Shown here piece after piece: positions 35,585 through 47,844 of a DNA stretch of 64,000 nucleotides. This DNA is from Lasioglossum baleicum (lineage: Eukaryota; Arthropoda; Insecta; Hymenoptera; Halictidae), in NCBI RefSeq assembly GCF_051020765.1, contig NC_134935.1, positions 4,279,579-4,343,578 of the forward strand. The letters run 5' to 3'. Made by a program: the position numbers and the translations under genes. The notes under the pieces are model-generated. The model was given only the letters and a program-made list of their open reading frames with translations, made no database searches and was not told the origin of the DNA. The stretch's first letter is position 1. Each line of letters opens with the position of its first letter.

Positions 35585-37064
35585 CAGTGGGCTCGATTGA
35601 AGAACCACGCGACATTTTTGAATAACTCTTAAACCACACTGAAGATATTGCAATTAAATTTGAACTGAATATATAAAAAAATAATTCCTTCTCAATGATT
35701 TTTAACTTAATATATTTCATATTTGTTTAACCGTTTTTATTAATTTAAAGCAGTTTTATAAATGATTTATTCTATAATGTAGGTATTTAATATTTTCGCT
35801 ATTTAATGCAAATAGATGAAATGTTTAAGTTTTACATTATATTGAGACAAATTTGTTACGGCCGAAAATCTTGAAAAATTGCAATTTTACCACTTTTGAT
35901 CGTTTATAATTCGTAAACCAATTAACCAATTTCAATGAAAAACACATTTTTTAAATTTTCGTTAGTGGGTCAGCTAAACAAGTTGTAAAAATCAATTTTT
36001 TAGTATTGTTTTTCACAATTCCGACCAAATGCATTTTTTCAACTTATTTATTAGACGTCATTTACTAAACTAATTCTTTTAGCCTTACAGAAAAATTGAA
36101 GTCGTTTGGTCCATTCATATAACAGTTATTCTGATTTGAAGTGTGTGGAATCAGTTATGCTCCTTACTGTATATGAAATTCTAAAAATAAAATATAATTG
36201 GTATATATATTAACTTACTTGATGTATTATATTAAATAACATGAACAGAAAACATATAAAACTGAAAATAATTTCGGAATCACGGTCACACAGTAATAAT
36301 TCTGTTTCAATCCACAATTTGCGTCGACAAAACAAAACATAAACAACAATTACAATGTAACTTATGCACTGTCGAAAAGAATTCGTCAAACTCAACGCAG
36401 TCAAAATATCAGATATGAAAGACTGACTTATTTACTGCAAACTATAAATTAATATTAAATAAAAATATAATACAAATATAAATATTCAACACAGTTCTGT
36501 TAGACTTTCAGAGGATACGTACTTGACGAATTCAGCGCGTAGCGCGCGTCCGAGCGCGGACAAGATTTAGCGACGCGGATGTTTTCAGACAATAATATCT
36601 TGAAAAAGGACTCGAACAAGGAAATAATTTTTGTCACATTACATAGAGGAAGGTTCACTGAAAAGATCCTTACTTGTTAAAAAGTGGGCCCTCCTGGGAC
36701 CCGAAAGGTAGCGCATGTCAAAGATACAAATTAACGATTATTTTCATTCTGCTCAGTATTTTTTAAAAATATGTTATATATCATAATTGGCAATGAAAAG
36801 TATGATTTCTTATCAGTAAAGTGTGCATTTTGATGTAGAAAAAAATTCAGGGCAAGAAGTTGATCACAGTTATCAGGACACTTTGAGAATGAACAGCTAA
36901 ATTATGTAGGGAAAATCGATATTCCTAAACTGTCTAACTTCATGCGTGTATCACAACTAGAACTGCTATTGTATTTGATTAATTTTATCATTTTCGTGGT
37001 CGGTGGACATTTATAAATCGATATCCATTGAAAAAGTCACGTGATTCTTCAATCGAGCCCACTG
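35585..37064. mobile_element. Non-autonomous TA-type element (1480 bp)
   Basis: Inverted ends of about 30 bases begin CAGTGGGCTCGATTGAAGAA. TA precedes the left end (35583-35584); TG follows the right end, probably a mutated TA. The interior is strongly AT-rich and has no recognisable transposase. Tc1/mariner type is inferred from the CAGTG end and the TA. Confidence 0.75.
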
Positions 37065-37830
37065 TGCGTCGCGTCGTTGCTCCAACGTAGCTCGCAATCT
37101 GCTTAACCGTTGAACGAACAATTTCTGCAGGTATGTCGTCCCTACCTCGTTGCGGAAATTATCGAATGAATACTTGCTCTCGCAGGAATTTGCCAAAAAT
37201 ATTAGGTTGGATTCGTGGTCCGCGCAATTAGTTAATTGTAACACTATTTTAAAGCGATATCTTTCACCTGCTTGAACCACAATGTATCTCGAGGAGGAAA
37301 AACACAAGAAGAAACAACCGGCGAATTACTTTGTACGCGCGACGATAAAATCACTTGGGAGAAAATGACTCGACCCTTAATTTCTAAATGAATAAGCCAC
37401 TGTTCCAACCGGTGAATTAGAGCACCAGCCATTTGTCATTCCTAGCCAACAATGTGGTTCAGAAAATGGTCGATTAATTCTGGCCCCCTTACTTCAGCAG
37501 AAATTTTCATCCGCCGATGACGATTCCTTCGGTACCCAGGCTAGAACACTTTCTCTCATTTCGGCCAAACGGCTGTGAATCGCGGCAATGGCCGTACCCA
37601 ATCCTTCTTCAATCTTCCCCGCAGTTAAATCTTCCGCGCCGTTCCATCAACTGCAGAACCGAGTGGTTCATTATCCTAGACTGCTATCCACTGACCGCGT
37701 TGTTCTTGGCTCATCTCAGAGATTGACGCTATCCTTAAGAAAAAGTGACCCATCTTACTACAGTTGAAAACACTCCTATCACGCCCTTTTTTCGTCTATT
37801 TCTTCCTTAAGCTTTCTAGTATACTGAAAA
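37065..37830. other. Non-coding stretch
   Basis: No gene or repeat recognised between two mobile elements; short frames on both strands only. Confidence 0.5.
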
Positions 37831-37832
37831 TA

Positions 37833-38400
37833 CAGGGTGAGTCCGAAGTAACAGAACACCTAAATATCTCCGTTAGTTTTCGTTGTACAAAAAAACTTCT
37901 CAGGACAAAGTTACACTGTTCAAAGGGTCACATGTAACGGTGTAAGGGAAAGAATTTTCAAGGTCATTTTTTTATGAGATTTCGAGGTCATCAATATTTT
38001 TTTAATGGAACGAGGTATTTTTTCGTTATAAAAAAGTACTAACCTATGTATGTTGAAAAATTAGTAGTTCACGAGATATTTCGATTTAAATAACTTTAAG
38101 ACACCATTACTGTCCTACTAAAACGTTACACAAGTAAGTAAACGCTAACGTCTTATACAGTTAGTACTTTTTTATAACGAATGTCCAGCTGCATCGATTG
38201 ATGTATTAAAAAATACCTCATTCCATTTAAAAAAATATCGATGACCTTGAAATCTTGTCAAAAAAATGACCTTGAAAATTTATTCCCCTACACCGTTACA
38301 TGTGGCCCTTCAAACAGTGTACCTTTGTCCTAAGAAGTTTTTTTGTACAACGAAAAGTAACGGAGATATTTAGGTGTTCTGTTTCTTCGGACTCACCCTG
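37833..38400. mobile_element. TA-flanked long-TIR element (568 bp) with CAGGGTG ends
   Basis: Inverted arms of about 200-240 bases start CAGGGTGAGTCCGAAG. TA is present on both sides (37831-37832 and 38401-38402). The arms are near identical with few substitutions. No coding capacity. Its first bases match the solitary TACAGGGTG motifs elsewhere in the window. Confidence 0.9.
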
Positions 38401-38685
38401 TATAACTTTCAGAAGGAGAATTTGCAGAAATAGAAAAGTAGGGATGAACTAAACGTGGGTGACACACGTGAATTTTTTAAGCCTGCATTTACACTTCGGA
38501 CACGTTCTAGTCGGGCCCACCTTTGTATTTTCTGTTATTTATGTTCGTCACCCTCCGTCCTGCTTTTTGCAACCGGCTGAACTTTTTATTGTCAAACTTC
38601 ACCGTTATCGCGCAAAAATGTTCAGAACAGAAATTTTTTAATTCAAGTGTATGTCGAAATTTGTACAACACACCAAGCGTATATA

Positions 38686-39114
38686 CGGTCGGTGTACAAA
38701 GTATTCATACACATTAAAAAAACGAATTACTTTTTCAAAAATGGACCCAACAGCTTGAGTTTCTTTTCAGACGTTAAAAGGATTAGTTTACTAGCTAATG
38801 TGTAAATAAGTTTTTTTAAAAATTGTTATTGGTCGCAATTGCGAAGGAAATAGTAAAGGTCAAGATTTTTTAAATTTTTTATCTCTACCTGTAATGAAAA
38901 TTTAGGAGGCGCCTCTGGTAGGTCTAAGTCAATTATATACTTGTACAAAGTTGCATCGAAATCGATCAAGGATGTTACGAAATATAATTGATTGAAAATA
39001 GCAAAAGTCGTAAGAATCTGCGATTTAAATGAATCGCAAACCGTAAATTCAAAGATTTTTACATCTTAGAATGCCCATAGCTTTTTTATCCGTCAGCCAA
39101 TTTCAATGAAACTT

Positions 39115-39165
<51 letters not shown>

Positions 39166-39411
39166 CTTACTTAAATTTACAAAATACATGTATCAAATTT
39201 TCATTACAGGCACAGATAAAAAATTTAAAAATCGTGGTCTTTACTGTTCCCTTTGTAATTGCGACCAATAACAATTACAAAAAAAAATTATTTACACATT
39301 AGCTAGTAAACTAACCCTTCTAACGTCTCAAAAAAACTCAAGCTGCTGAGTCCAATTTTGAAAACTTTATTCGTTTTTAAAAGATGTACGAATACTTTGT
39401 ACACCGACTGT
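38686..39411. mobile_element. TA-flanked long-TIR Tc1-type element (726 bp)
   Basis: Ends read CGGTCGGTGTACAAAGTATT and its complement, with arms of about 220 bases and TA on both sides (38684-38685 and 39412-39413). A TA microsatellite occupies the middle. The terminal GTGTACAAAGTATTCRTACA resembles the ends of the Tc1 element at 45351-47037 (GTGTAGAAAGTATTCGTACA), so the two may be related families. No transposase. Confidence 0.88.
39120..39164. repeat. (TA)n microsatellite
   Basis: About 22 TA units in the centre of the element at 38686-39411. Confidence 0.97.
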
Positions 39412-39413
39412 AC

Positions 39414-42400
39414 CTACAAGTTTGTATGTACGCATACGGTGAATCACGGTGGGCATCCGTTACCATAAATAACAGATCGTTCGAATTAAGAGATATTCGA
39501 ATAACGCGTATAAAACAGTTGTAAAGCATCTGGTTTAAACAAATTTCGCCCTGAGCGCGATCGATGGCGGGAAAGGATTAAGAAAATCCCAACAATGCCT
39601 ACGCTAATTAGCGCGCCAATGCGGAGGCTTAACTCTCGGAGGAGGAGAGAAAGGGGTGAGGGATGAGGGGTGAAAAAGTATTTTTTCATAGCTGGGTAAA
39701 TCGGCGGATTTATGGGCGGGATTTTCAACTGTAGCTCGCAATCGGACAGTTTCACTGGAACATCTTCCGTTTCTATCCTTTTTTTGTCGGGTATTCGATT
39801 CGTACCGACATGAATATTCACGAGTACACTTCCAGCTGCGCATCCACACCGTCATACGTGCGAATAACTTCGTTCCGACGCGAGCACAATATTACCAGCT
39901 GTATACACGCGTGTCGTTCGCATTCTCGACCGGCAACCTATTGTTTTGGGGCGGATAATGCGGCTGCATAAAACGGTGCTATTTACACATATAAATCGGC
40001 CTGAAGGGCTCTTGTGCGAGCGAATTACATTGAGAGCACCAATGGAAACTGATCGTTTATCTGGAGATTGAACATTTCGCTTTTGCGCGTGTTAGAACGC
40101 GAAATAAGATCGATGATTCGAACCATTTTATTTCAGCACCTTTGATTGGGTATCACGGTGCGTTAAATGATCATTGAATTTATTTACAGTCCCTCACCCC
40201 ATACGTTTAAAATGTATGTCACCGCATTATAGTATCGCTTATCGACTAATGGAGTCGCGAGAGCTGTCTCGTTCTCACAGTGATTTGCTGCCATTGTTCT
40301 GTAGTCTCATTTATCAAATTCATCAACGAAGGAACTAAAGGGAAGTCTGTTATTTCTGTTCTTCGCAAGAAGTGTTATCGTTTCTTATGAAAAATGAAAA
40401 TAACTTCAGCTGGAAATTCTCATTATGATAAGAGCTTCTATTATTTATGAACACGTTCTCGCACAAGTTCTATCAACGTTCTTGATGAAAGGGTAATGAC
40501 ACGATGATTTCAAATTTATATTATACATTATACATCATTCAACATTATACATCAAATAAATCGTACAAATCAAGTTGAAGAAACATGGTGGCTACAATCA
40601 GAGATATTCTTGATTCTAATTATCCGGGAAAACACACATCTCGTTTAACACACCGCCACAAACAGCTGAATTGATCAAAAGGTACAGAGCAATGTTTGTC
40701 ACAAATTGTTATAAAATATACAATTACAACAACAAACCATCCAGCACAGCTACACGTATTTTGATGCAAGTGTAGCTTATTACGAAATGCTCTTTTGCAT
40801 ATTACATTCTGCGATTTGCCTAAAACCGAGGCGCGTGCTCATTAAACGAATAAACTCGTTTGCATAATGCTTTATGTATCGTTCATTAATTTACAGTAAC
40901 CACCTGCGTTGAAGGGTTCGTCAATCTAATTATTATTGTCAGTATGGTAACACGTGCAGAGCTCCACAAGGTACACCGATGATTTAGAATTTAGTAATAA
41001 AAAAATTCATCTGGTTTCACATTACGGTAATTATTTAAAATAGGGCATTCCTCACCGATACACCTTGAAATATGTCATCAAGGTCATCATCCCGAACAAC
41101 CTACCCGAGCCCTAATTATTCATTGCCCGAGAGGCGAAAATTCGCGACACCGGAAGAATACGGCGACCGAACTTCGATGTCCGAGGACGCTCGGTAATAA
41201 TCGAGCAGAGAAAGGGTCGACCGGTCGCGTTAACGAACGCACGATCAACCGTGTATCCGATTCGATTTCGCTAGCCAGTGGCTGCAAATAATCGGCGGGC
41301 TGTTCTTCGTTGGCCATTCAAACTATTTCAAACACGGCGGAGCGGTTGTAATGTACGATCGCGTTCGAACGCTTTTAATCACGCCGCATGCAACGCCGCA
41401 CACCGGTGCGGTGTATAGACGTACCTGAGCATCCGCGCTGTTCGTCCGTATTCGTTACGTGGACACGTGCGCCACGCCGATCAGGATCGCTTTCAAGTTC
41501 TGATGCCCAGCACTTTCGCGTATTACGCGCTGTCTGGCTGCCTTCCTGCCTGTCTGCTTGCCCTCTGACTGCCTTTTCGGTCTTCTCGGCCCCGCGTTCC
41601 GGCTTCGATTATCCTAATATTCGCTAGAGTCCTGGGACGACCGCCGACCGAACCGCACAGACGACTTCAGCCTGCAAACACACACGAATCCTCGCAATCA
41701 GTGTATAAGAAAGTCGAGTGTACTCGCTTTATTTATCGTTGCACGAAAAATCTTTCCAGAACAAAGTTACATAAACCCGATTGTCTACTCTGAATTATAT
41801 ACACGTCTGTCCAAAAATACAAATGAATTGAATACTTTTCTACGTTTTATGTTTGAATTTTACACAGCACTCCCACGAATCACTCAAAGCTGGTTCAAAA
41901 AAGGATATCTACAGTGAAAGCTATACAGACGCGCCATTAGCATTCATCAAAGAACGGCAGCTTATGTTTACTGCAGATTGAGTATTTCGAGCGCCGGCGG
42001 CGCGCGCTTGCAGCTCGAGATTAAATTGTAACTCTCTATTCTACACCGATTAACGACCACGCTTGTGCAGAGGGAATTACTTCAAATGCACATTTTCATA
42101 AACAAACTTCAGTGTAGTCGAAATTCGGAGATATTTTTCTAAATTGAGATTAGAATAACCAAGCACTGTGTGGAAACAAGCTGATTTATACAAACTATTA
42201 TACGCCTGAATAAATACGCGTACCTAGCAAGTGCTCACAAGATCATCTTTACAGTCTCAACCATTGTAAAACGAAGAATCTAAAATCCGTCATTTCGACA
42301 GGTTCGGTTATCTTAGGCCTAAGAAATACTATTTCTTATACGTCAGATTGAGACTTCGAATTCTGAACTCTTCGAGACTGAAGAATTCGTTTTTTCATTT

Positions 42401-42499
42401 CTAGTCTTCGAGTCTCAGACAGCGGACCATTCTTACAGCTATCTAATTGATGATGTTTAGGATCATTCGCCGTTCCATTTACAGAGAACTGTGATTTCG
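39414..42499. other. Non-coding stretch, no gene recognised
   Basis: Open frames are short and without motifs. A loosely self-complementary CTTCGAGTCT-rich patch lies at about 42350-42420. No mobile-element ends were found. Confidence 0.5.
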
Positions 42500-43450
42500 A
42501 TTTTCCGATGCATTAGGCAATCTGAACGTCACAATCGCTGATCGAGCGCAGAATGAATGGACAAGCGGCTAATTCGCGTTCACTGAAATCCGAGGATGAC
42601 CCCCAAGTACACAATCCGTTCAGTCCGTTTTGTCCTCGTGAACACAGAAATCCTGCGGATCGGCCGATACACCCACTCCACAACCGATCAAGATAGATCC
42701 TCGAGCGAAAGTCTACGAACTCGACGGAAAAGACGCGAGCAGCCAGACCGAACGAAGACGCCAAACAAAGAAGAAAGGTCAACGACCGGCGGTGCTCACC
42801 TGCAGCAAAAGTTCATCAGCGAGCATCTATGCCCTTCGTCACGTTCGTCGCGTTGCACACGGCGCGGCGGGGCCGTATCCTCATTGCAGGTTCACGCTAC
42901 GTTAAGGGTATACCCTCTTTCCATTCTTATTTCGCCGGGGCTCGGCCGGGGAAGGATTAAACCGTATCCTCGAACCGCGGTGCAACTTTATTGCACGTTA
43001 CAGGATGCCTCGCAAGCACCGCGGCAAACAGAACGCGAACGAGCCTCTCACTCGCGGCCACGATTCCCCCCCCGAGTTTTCCGGTTATTTCCCGGGGAAA
43101 ACGAGACTCCGCGGACGTTCGCGAACTTCACGGGCTATCGAGCAACTTGGTCCAACTTCCATTTGAGACACACTCCGCCGGAAACCGGAACACGGCGATC
43201 CTCTCGTGGACCGATTCGCATCTACTCGGAGCAGGGTTAAGGTGGAGCGCGTCCGTTCGGTCGAGCTCTCCTCGGACACGACCGGTACAACTCGGGAGCA
43301 TCCACAACAACTAACCGCGAACGTGTACAAGAGCTAGTTCGAGGTAGAGCGAGGAGGTTGATCGCGGGCCTCGATCATCGAAGGAGACTCGTCGGCCGCC
43401 GGGCGGAACCCGTCCGATCGCCTTCCGGCCTGTCATCGGTCTCACCGGAA

Positions 43451-43624
43451 ATGGGAGAGCACCTGGACTTCGTAGCCTGGCTCCAGGATCCGGTGGTTAA
43501 CTACTCGAGCTACTGGACGAACCGGCCGGCCGGTTCCTCGTGGATTCTAACTTGTGGCTCTCTGGTCGTGGCGCGAGCGGGCAAGAGAGCCGCCAGGGAA
43601 ACAGTGAAAGGGGCGAAAGAGTGA
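43451..43624 (+). CDS. Possible short ORF in GC-rich region
   Basis: From ATG at 43451 the frame reads MGEHLDFVAWLQDPVVNYSS and runs for 57 codons to a stop just before the GA-rich tract; an upstream ATG at 43358 is also in frame. Its composition is less biased than that of neighbouring frames, so it may be a leader ORF or a coding exon piece. I do not recognise it and no clear splice donor follows at once. It could equally be chance. Confidence 0.2.
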   Translation: MGEHLDFVAWLQDPVVNYSSYWTNRPAGSSWILTCGSLVVARAGKRAARETVKGAKE

Positions 43625-43735
43625 GAGAGGGAGAAAGAGATAGAAAGACAGAAAAAAGAAAGAAAAAGACAGAGGGAGAGAGAGAGAGACGGGGAAAGGA
43701 AGAGCGTGAGAAAGAGAGACAGAGGGTGGACTGCG
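43618..43735. repeat. GA-rich purine tract
   Basis: Imperfect GAGA/GAAA repeats over about 115 bases on the + strand. Confidence 0.9.
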
Positions 43736-44173
43736 CCTCTCGCCGGGTGCCAGCCAGGTCAGCGACCGTGTCCTCGCTCTTCCGAATGTTTTCTATCGGC
43801 GGCGCGCTCGCGACTGGGATCCTGGATTTCGGATGAGAGCCAGCTCTCAAGAATCAACACGCAGGCGCCGCGTTCTCCGTCTTCCTCTCTCTCTTCCTAT
43901 CCTTTCTCGTCCCCTCTCTCTCTTCTCCCGCGCCCCAACCACCGCTCCCTCTATCAATCCTCCCTCCCCGTTTGTTTCACGGAACGCACAGCAGCCCTCT
44001 TCCACCTGGATCCTCCTGCGAACTCTGTCTAGCTCGCCCTCGAGAGAGCTCAGGCTCTTGCCTGCCCTACCCTGATCAACCTACCACCCCTGCTGCCTGC
44101 TACTCCTGCTGACCTGCATGTATAAGCAGCTGTTTTCTCCTGTTTCGTCGTTACCTCGCCCTACCCTACCTGC

Positions 44174-44195
44174 TTACCCCTTACCCCTTACCCCT
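44174..44195. repeat. Three TTACCCC units
   Basis: Short heptamer tandem; not the insect telomere unit (TTAGG). Confidence 0.8.
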
Positions 44196-44481
44196 TGCAC
44201 GATATCTCTCTCCAGCGTGCAACTTCAACTTGCCTTTGCATCCTGTTCTGCTTGACAACGTTGCCCTCACCCTCTCGGACGGATAGCGGTTAACCGGTAT
44301 CCGAGGTCGATTTACACCCTTGCTGGAGATCGAACAGGTGATCCGCGGGTTCGTGTTGCGATTTTCGTTTCACAGCGGATTTATCCGAAATCGTGGACAA
44401 GATCAATCCCTTGACGTGCGAAGGCATCGCACAGGGCTCACCCGCGCCGAATGAAAAACACACGTTTCTGCGTTCATTTTG

Positions 44482-44563
44482 ATGGTTTCCTTCCTCGGCT
44501 CCTTTTACAGCGAGAGGAACGAGATAAAAACAGCTTTGTGGAACGGTTTGTTCTTCCAGAAAG
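44482..44563 (+). CDS. Candidate first coding exon with splice donor
   Basis: An in-frame stop (TGA) lies 33 bases upstream, then ATG at 44482 opens a frame beginning MVSFLGSFYSERNEIKTALW. It stays open to AAAG|GTGAGT, a strong donor consensus, with GT at 44564-44565. This gives a 27-codon exon with phase 1. No downstream acceptor or partner exon was identified in the window, because later DNA is filled with transposons. The product is not recognised. The call rests only on the combination of ATG, open frame and donor, so a chance frame is quite possible. Confidence 0.25.
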
Positions 44564-44570
44564 GTGAGTT

Positions 44571-45208
44571 CCGTGCGGCCGATCCTGAATAGTTTCTACT
44601 ACTTGCCGGCCATGTTTTATCTTCGTCTTTCTGCAAACACTCCTTCCTTTGTATCGGGATTCACCTTTTTTCTTCGGCCGTCTCCGACGGTTATCATTAT
44701 CGTTGTCTTCCTCTGTTCACGAAGCGTCTCGACGTTTGCTAGCTTTGAATATGAATATGCGTATGCCTGCTCTACTTGCCGGCATCTTGCGCTTTTGTCT
44801 TTTACTGCGCTTCTCGTCTCCTTCTCCTTCTTCTTCTGCTTCTTGCTCTCCGCATCCTGGCGGTGAATTATATTTAACCGGTATTGTTCTACACGCCGCT
44901 TTCTTCCCTTGAATAATTCAACTTTCGCCGGTTCGACCATGTACGGACCCGCGCTACTTACCGCGCGGGTTTCATGCTTGTTTTTCGGTAAATATATCTT
45001 CCCTCATTTTTATGTTATCCCGTGTTGCTTTATAGCCTCTAAAATCTGTTATTGCGCGTGCTTCTAGCACCTTCTCTGCTTCATACAGGGTGTCCCTAGC
45101 ATACTGGTGTTCCGGAAACGTCTTGGTATCACTTTCGAAAATACCTAATGTAAGAAAAAGCCGTATTTATTTGTAAAAAGCCATAAGGACGCACGGATAA
45201 CCAATCGT
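44571..45208. other. Non-coding stretch with TACAGGGTGTCC motif
   Basis: TACAGGGTGTCCCTAGCATA begins at 45084, matching other repeat heads in the window. No gene recognised. Confidence 0.45.
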
Positions 45209-45350
45209 TGGAGACAGACGTGTTTGTCGCAGGCGCTCGTTTCGATCTGATCTTCTTTTTGCGATTCGTTGGCGATCGTATTTCTACAACTATACTGTTA
45301 ATTACGATACAGGGCTGCCTATCAACACGAACTCATACAGTACACACATA
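45209..45350 (+). repeat. Interspersed repeat B, left part (split by Tc1)
   Basis: This segment, together with 47038-47060, matches the reverse complement of about 59981-60131. The shared block includes a translated stretch GARFDLIFFLRFVGD that differs at only one silent base between copies. The repeat's class is not recognised. Confidence 0.85.
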
Positions 45351-47037
45351 CAGTGGGTGTAGAAAGTATTCGTACACTGATAAATTTCAAACAAAACTGT
45401 GGAATTGTTGTTTATTAATGATTTTTTCTGTAAGCAATGAATATGTACATATTCCGAGAAATCTATAGAATAGATACAATGCAAAAAAAAATTAATTTCT
45501 TGATCAACTTGCGAATGTAATAAGGAAAAACAAAAAATCGACTGAAATACACTAACAAACAGTATTCGTACACAGTTTCTAACTTTTTACAATTTGAGAA
45601 ACAAAAACGTAATGTAAATTAATATGACATTAAAAAATTATTAATTAATATTTGGTTGGATAGCCTTTGGCCTTTATAACCGCTGCAATTCTTCTCGGCA
45701 TTGAATTTACTAAAGAGTGCAGTGCACTCAGTGCATTTTTTAAGCTCTCTTTTGAAGAAATTTCATGTTTTCTGATCTGTCGTTCTAAATAATCCCACAG
45801 GTGTTCTATAACATTGATATCGGGAGATTGTGGCGGAGTTTTCAGATACGCCGGTGTGTTATGTAGTATCCACATTCTGGTATTATACGGAGTATGCTTC
45901 GGATCATTATCGTGCATGAAAACGAAATCATCTTTAATATTCATTTTCTCTGCACTAGGACCAAGATTTCGTTTCAAAATGTCAATATATAGACCCTGTA
46001 GTTCATTATTCCATCAATAAATTCTAATCATCACCAGCTGCACTCATGCAGCCCCAAACAAGTACTGTACCTCCACCGTGTTTGACTGTAGGTTTTAAGT
46101 TTTGTGGTTTCAATTCTGTATTTTTTTTTCTCCGAACGGTACAGTGTCTATCAGACCCAAAAATGTTGAACTTACTTTCATCTGTGAAGATCACTTTATT
46201 CCAGAACTCCACTGGTGTAGTTACATTATTATCTGCGAATTCCAGTCTTTTCTTTCTATTCGTTTCACTTACGAACAATATTTTGCGGGCCACCCGTCCG
46301 TGATATCCTGAATTTCGTATAAAACTGCGCACAGTACTAGCAGATACATCAATATTTAAATTATTTTTAATGTGTTCAACTATTTTTATTGCACTTATTC
46401 TTGGATTTGTCTTTACCATTCTAATAATAACTCTACCAGTGTATTGATTGATTTTTCGTGGACGTCCACTTCTTGATTTATTTTGTAGTATTTTTCGTAG
46501 CCCATACCTGTCAATTAAACCTTTGTATAGTAGATCGAGGTCTACTTACAATACGTGAAATTTCTGTTAAACTTTTACACTGATTGTGCAAGTTAATATT
46601 CATTTTTCTTTCTTCTATCGTTGTTTCCGCACGTTTCCGTCCCATTTTTCAACCATAACTTTGAATATCTCGGAATTTTTAAATGTGCTATTGATGCCAA
46701 CAACGTTTCTAAATATACCGAGGAGATCAGTCATACTTACACCGCAATTTGTTTATATTTACATGGTACGTTTACGTTAAGAACTGTTCCCTACGCAATT
46801 CGAATTAAGGAGTGTACGAATACTATTTGCTGGGGTATTTCAGTCGATTTTTTGTTTTTCCGTATTACATTCGCAAGTTAATCAAGAAATTAATTTTTTT
46901 TGCATTGTATCTATTCTATATGTAGACTTCTCAGAATATGTACATATTCATTGTTTACAGAAAAAATCGTTAATAAACAACAATTTCACAGTTTTGTTTG
47001 AAATTTATCAGTGTACGAATACTTTCGACACTCACTG
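45351..47037 (-). mobile_element. Tc1 transposon with long TIRs and broken transposase (1687 bp)
   Basis: TIRs of about 225 bases (45351-45574 and 46812-47037) begin CAGTGGGTGTAGAAAGTATT or close to it, and end in a second copy of the CAGTATTCGTACAC core, the inverted/direct repeat layout of many Tc1 elements. TA flanks both ends (45349-45350 and 47038-47039). The uninterrupted copy of the host repeat at about 59981-60131 carries one TA at the same point, which confirms the boundaries. Confidence 0.95.
45645..46645 (-). pseudogene. Tc1 transposase (DD34E), frameshifted
   Basis: The minus-strand reading starts at ATG 46643-46645 (MGRKRAETTIEE), with a helix-turn-helix region (LTEISRIVSRPRSTIQ) and the SGRPRK linker typical of Tc1 transposases. 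Catalytic motifs are present: FTDESKFN (first Asp near 46181), MHDNDPKHT (second Asp near 45910) and SPDINVIEHLWD (Glu near 45805). Thirty-four residues separate the second Asp and the Glu, giving DD34E. The end reads PRRIAAVIKAKGYPTKY. At least three frame breaks are visible: near 46540, near 46026 and near 45990. All catalytic residues are kept but the gene cannot give a full protein. About 333 codons if counted through, the normal family length. Confidence 0.92.
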
Positions 47038-47060
47038 TACATCATCCGTACTTTAACCCT
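47038..47060 (+). repeat. Interspersed repeat B, right part
   Basis: The sequence CATCATCCGTACTTTAACCC matches the continuation of the repeat copy at about 59981-60131 across the Tc1 insertion point. Confidence 0.85.
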
Positions 47061-47844
47061 ATACTAATCAAAAATATTGGTTTCCACTAAAAATTTCAAA
47101 TGAAATTTGAATTAGGTTTAAACGACACGATTGCGTGCACGCTAGTTGCTCGGTACATTCGTCCTCCATTAAACGCTCCTTTTGTCGTACTTTCGTGGAA
47201 AACAGTCGCTTTGTCTCGCGAGTACTCTGTTCCCGAATCGGTTTGCTCTATTTGTTCGTGGCCGGCGAGATTCATCTGAAAATTCGTCTTCCTCAATTCT
47301 TCCTTCCGTGACTTGCGCGTTACCTGCACGAGAAGAAGCATCATTCTACGTGCACCATTCGTCTTCTGACTGTTCCAGACTTCACGAGTCTGATCATGTA
47401 CAAACTTGGTCTACTTGCTGGTAGTTTCCTGTCTTCTATTTGATCAGATCTTCTTCCTTGTTCTGTTCTATTGCTGCCACAATTATACGATGTTATTGAT
47501 CCCAACGAATCGTCACATGCAAACACAAACCGTTGTGTAATGACAATGAAATTGTTGTAATAATAACGTCGTTCTAATGCCAGTGTTATTCAACTAACTT
47601 TATATAACTCAAGAAATGCTTTTATATATGTATACCGTTGGCATTACAAATGCTACTTGCTGTGTTATTTTGTTTCGTACAACTGTCGTATATTAGCTAA
47701 TTTTGCGTTAATTTCTGAAGTGTCAGTTCCGTAGACAAGTGTAAATGCACGAATTAGCTGCACGAAACAAATGATATTTGTTTCACCAACGCTTCATCAT
47801 ACTGTACCTGAGTTTTACATTCCTGCTGTTAACTACAATAACCA
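47061..47844. other. Non-coding stretch
   Basis: No gene or clear repeat recognised. Confidence 0.5.

Larger units (their letters stand above)
42500..44570 (+). promoter_or_regulatory. GC-rich candidate promoter / 5' exon region
   Basis: This block is clearly more GC- and CpG-rich than its surroundings, with a GA-rich purine tract at about 43618-43735, a pyrimidine-rich tract at about 43870-44000 and three TTACCCC units at 44174-44195. GA-rich tracts are common in insect promoters, where GAGA-type factors bind. Long frames occur (214 codons at 42596-43240 on +) but their Arg/Ser/Pro-rich translations look like untranslated GC-rich DNA. The region ends near a good splice donor at 44564. That it is a promoter and 5' untranslated region is inference. 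Confidence 0.35.

Noticed and set aside
42596..43240. 214-codon plus-strand frame
   Set aside because: The Arg/Ser/Thr/Pro-rich text looks like translated GC-rich untranslated DNA, with no splice support or domain.
44174..44195. TTACCCC tandem as a telomere-like repeat
   Set aside because: Insect telomeres use TTAGG (CCTAA). Only three units are present and no telomeric context.
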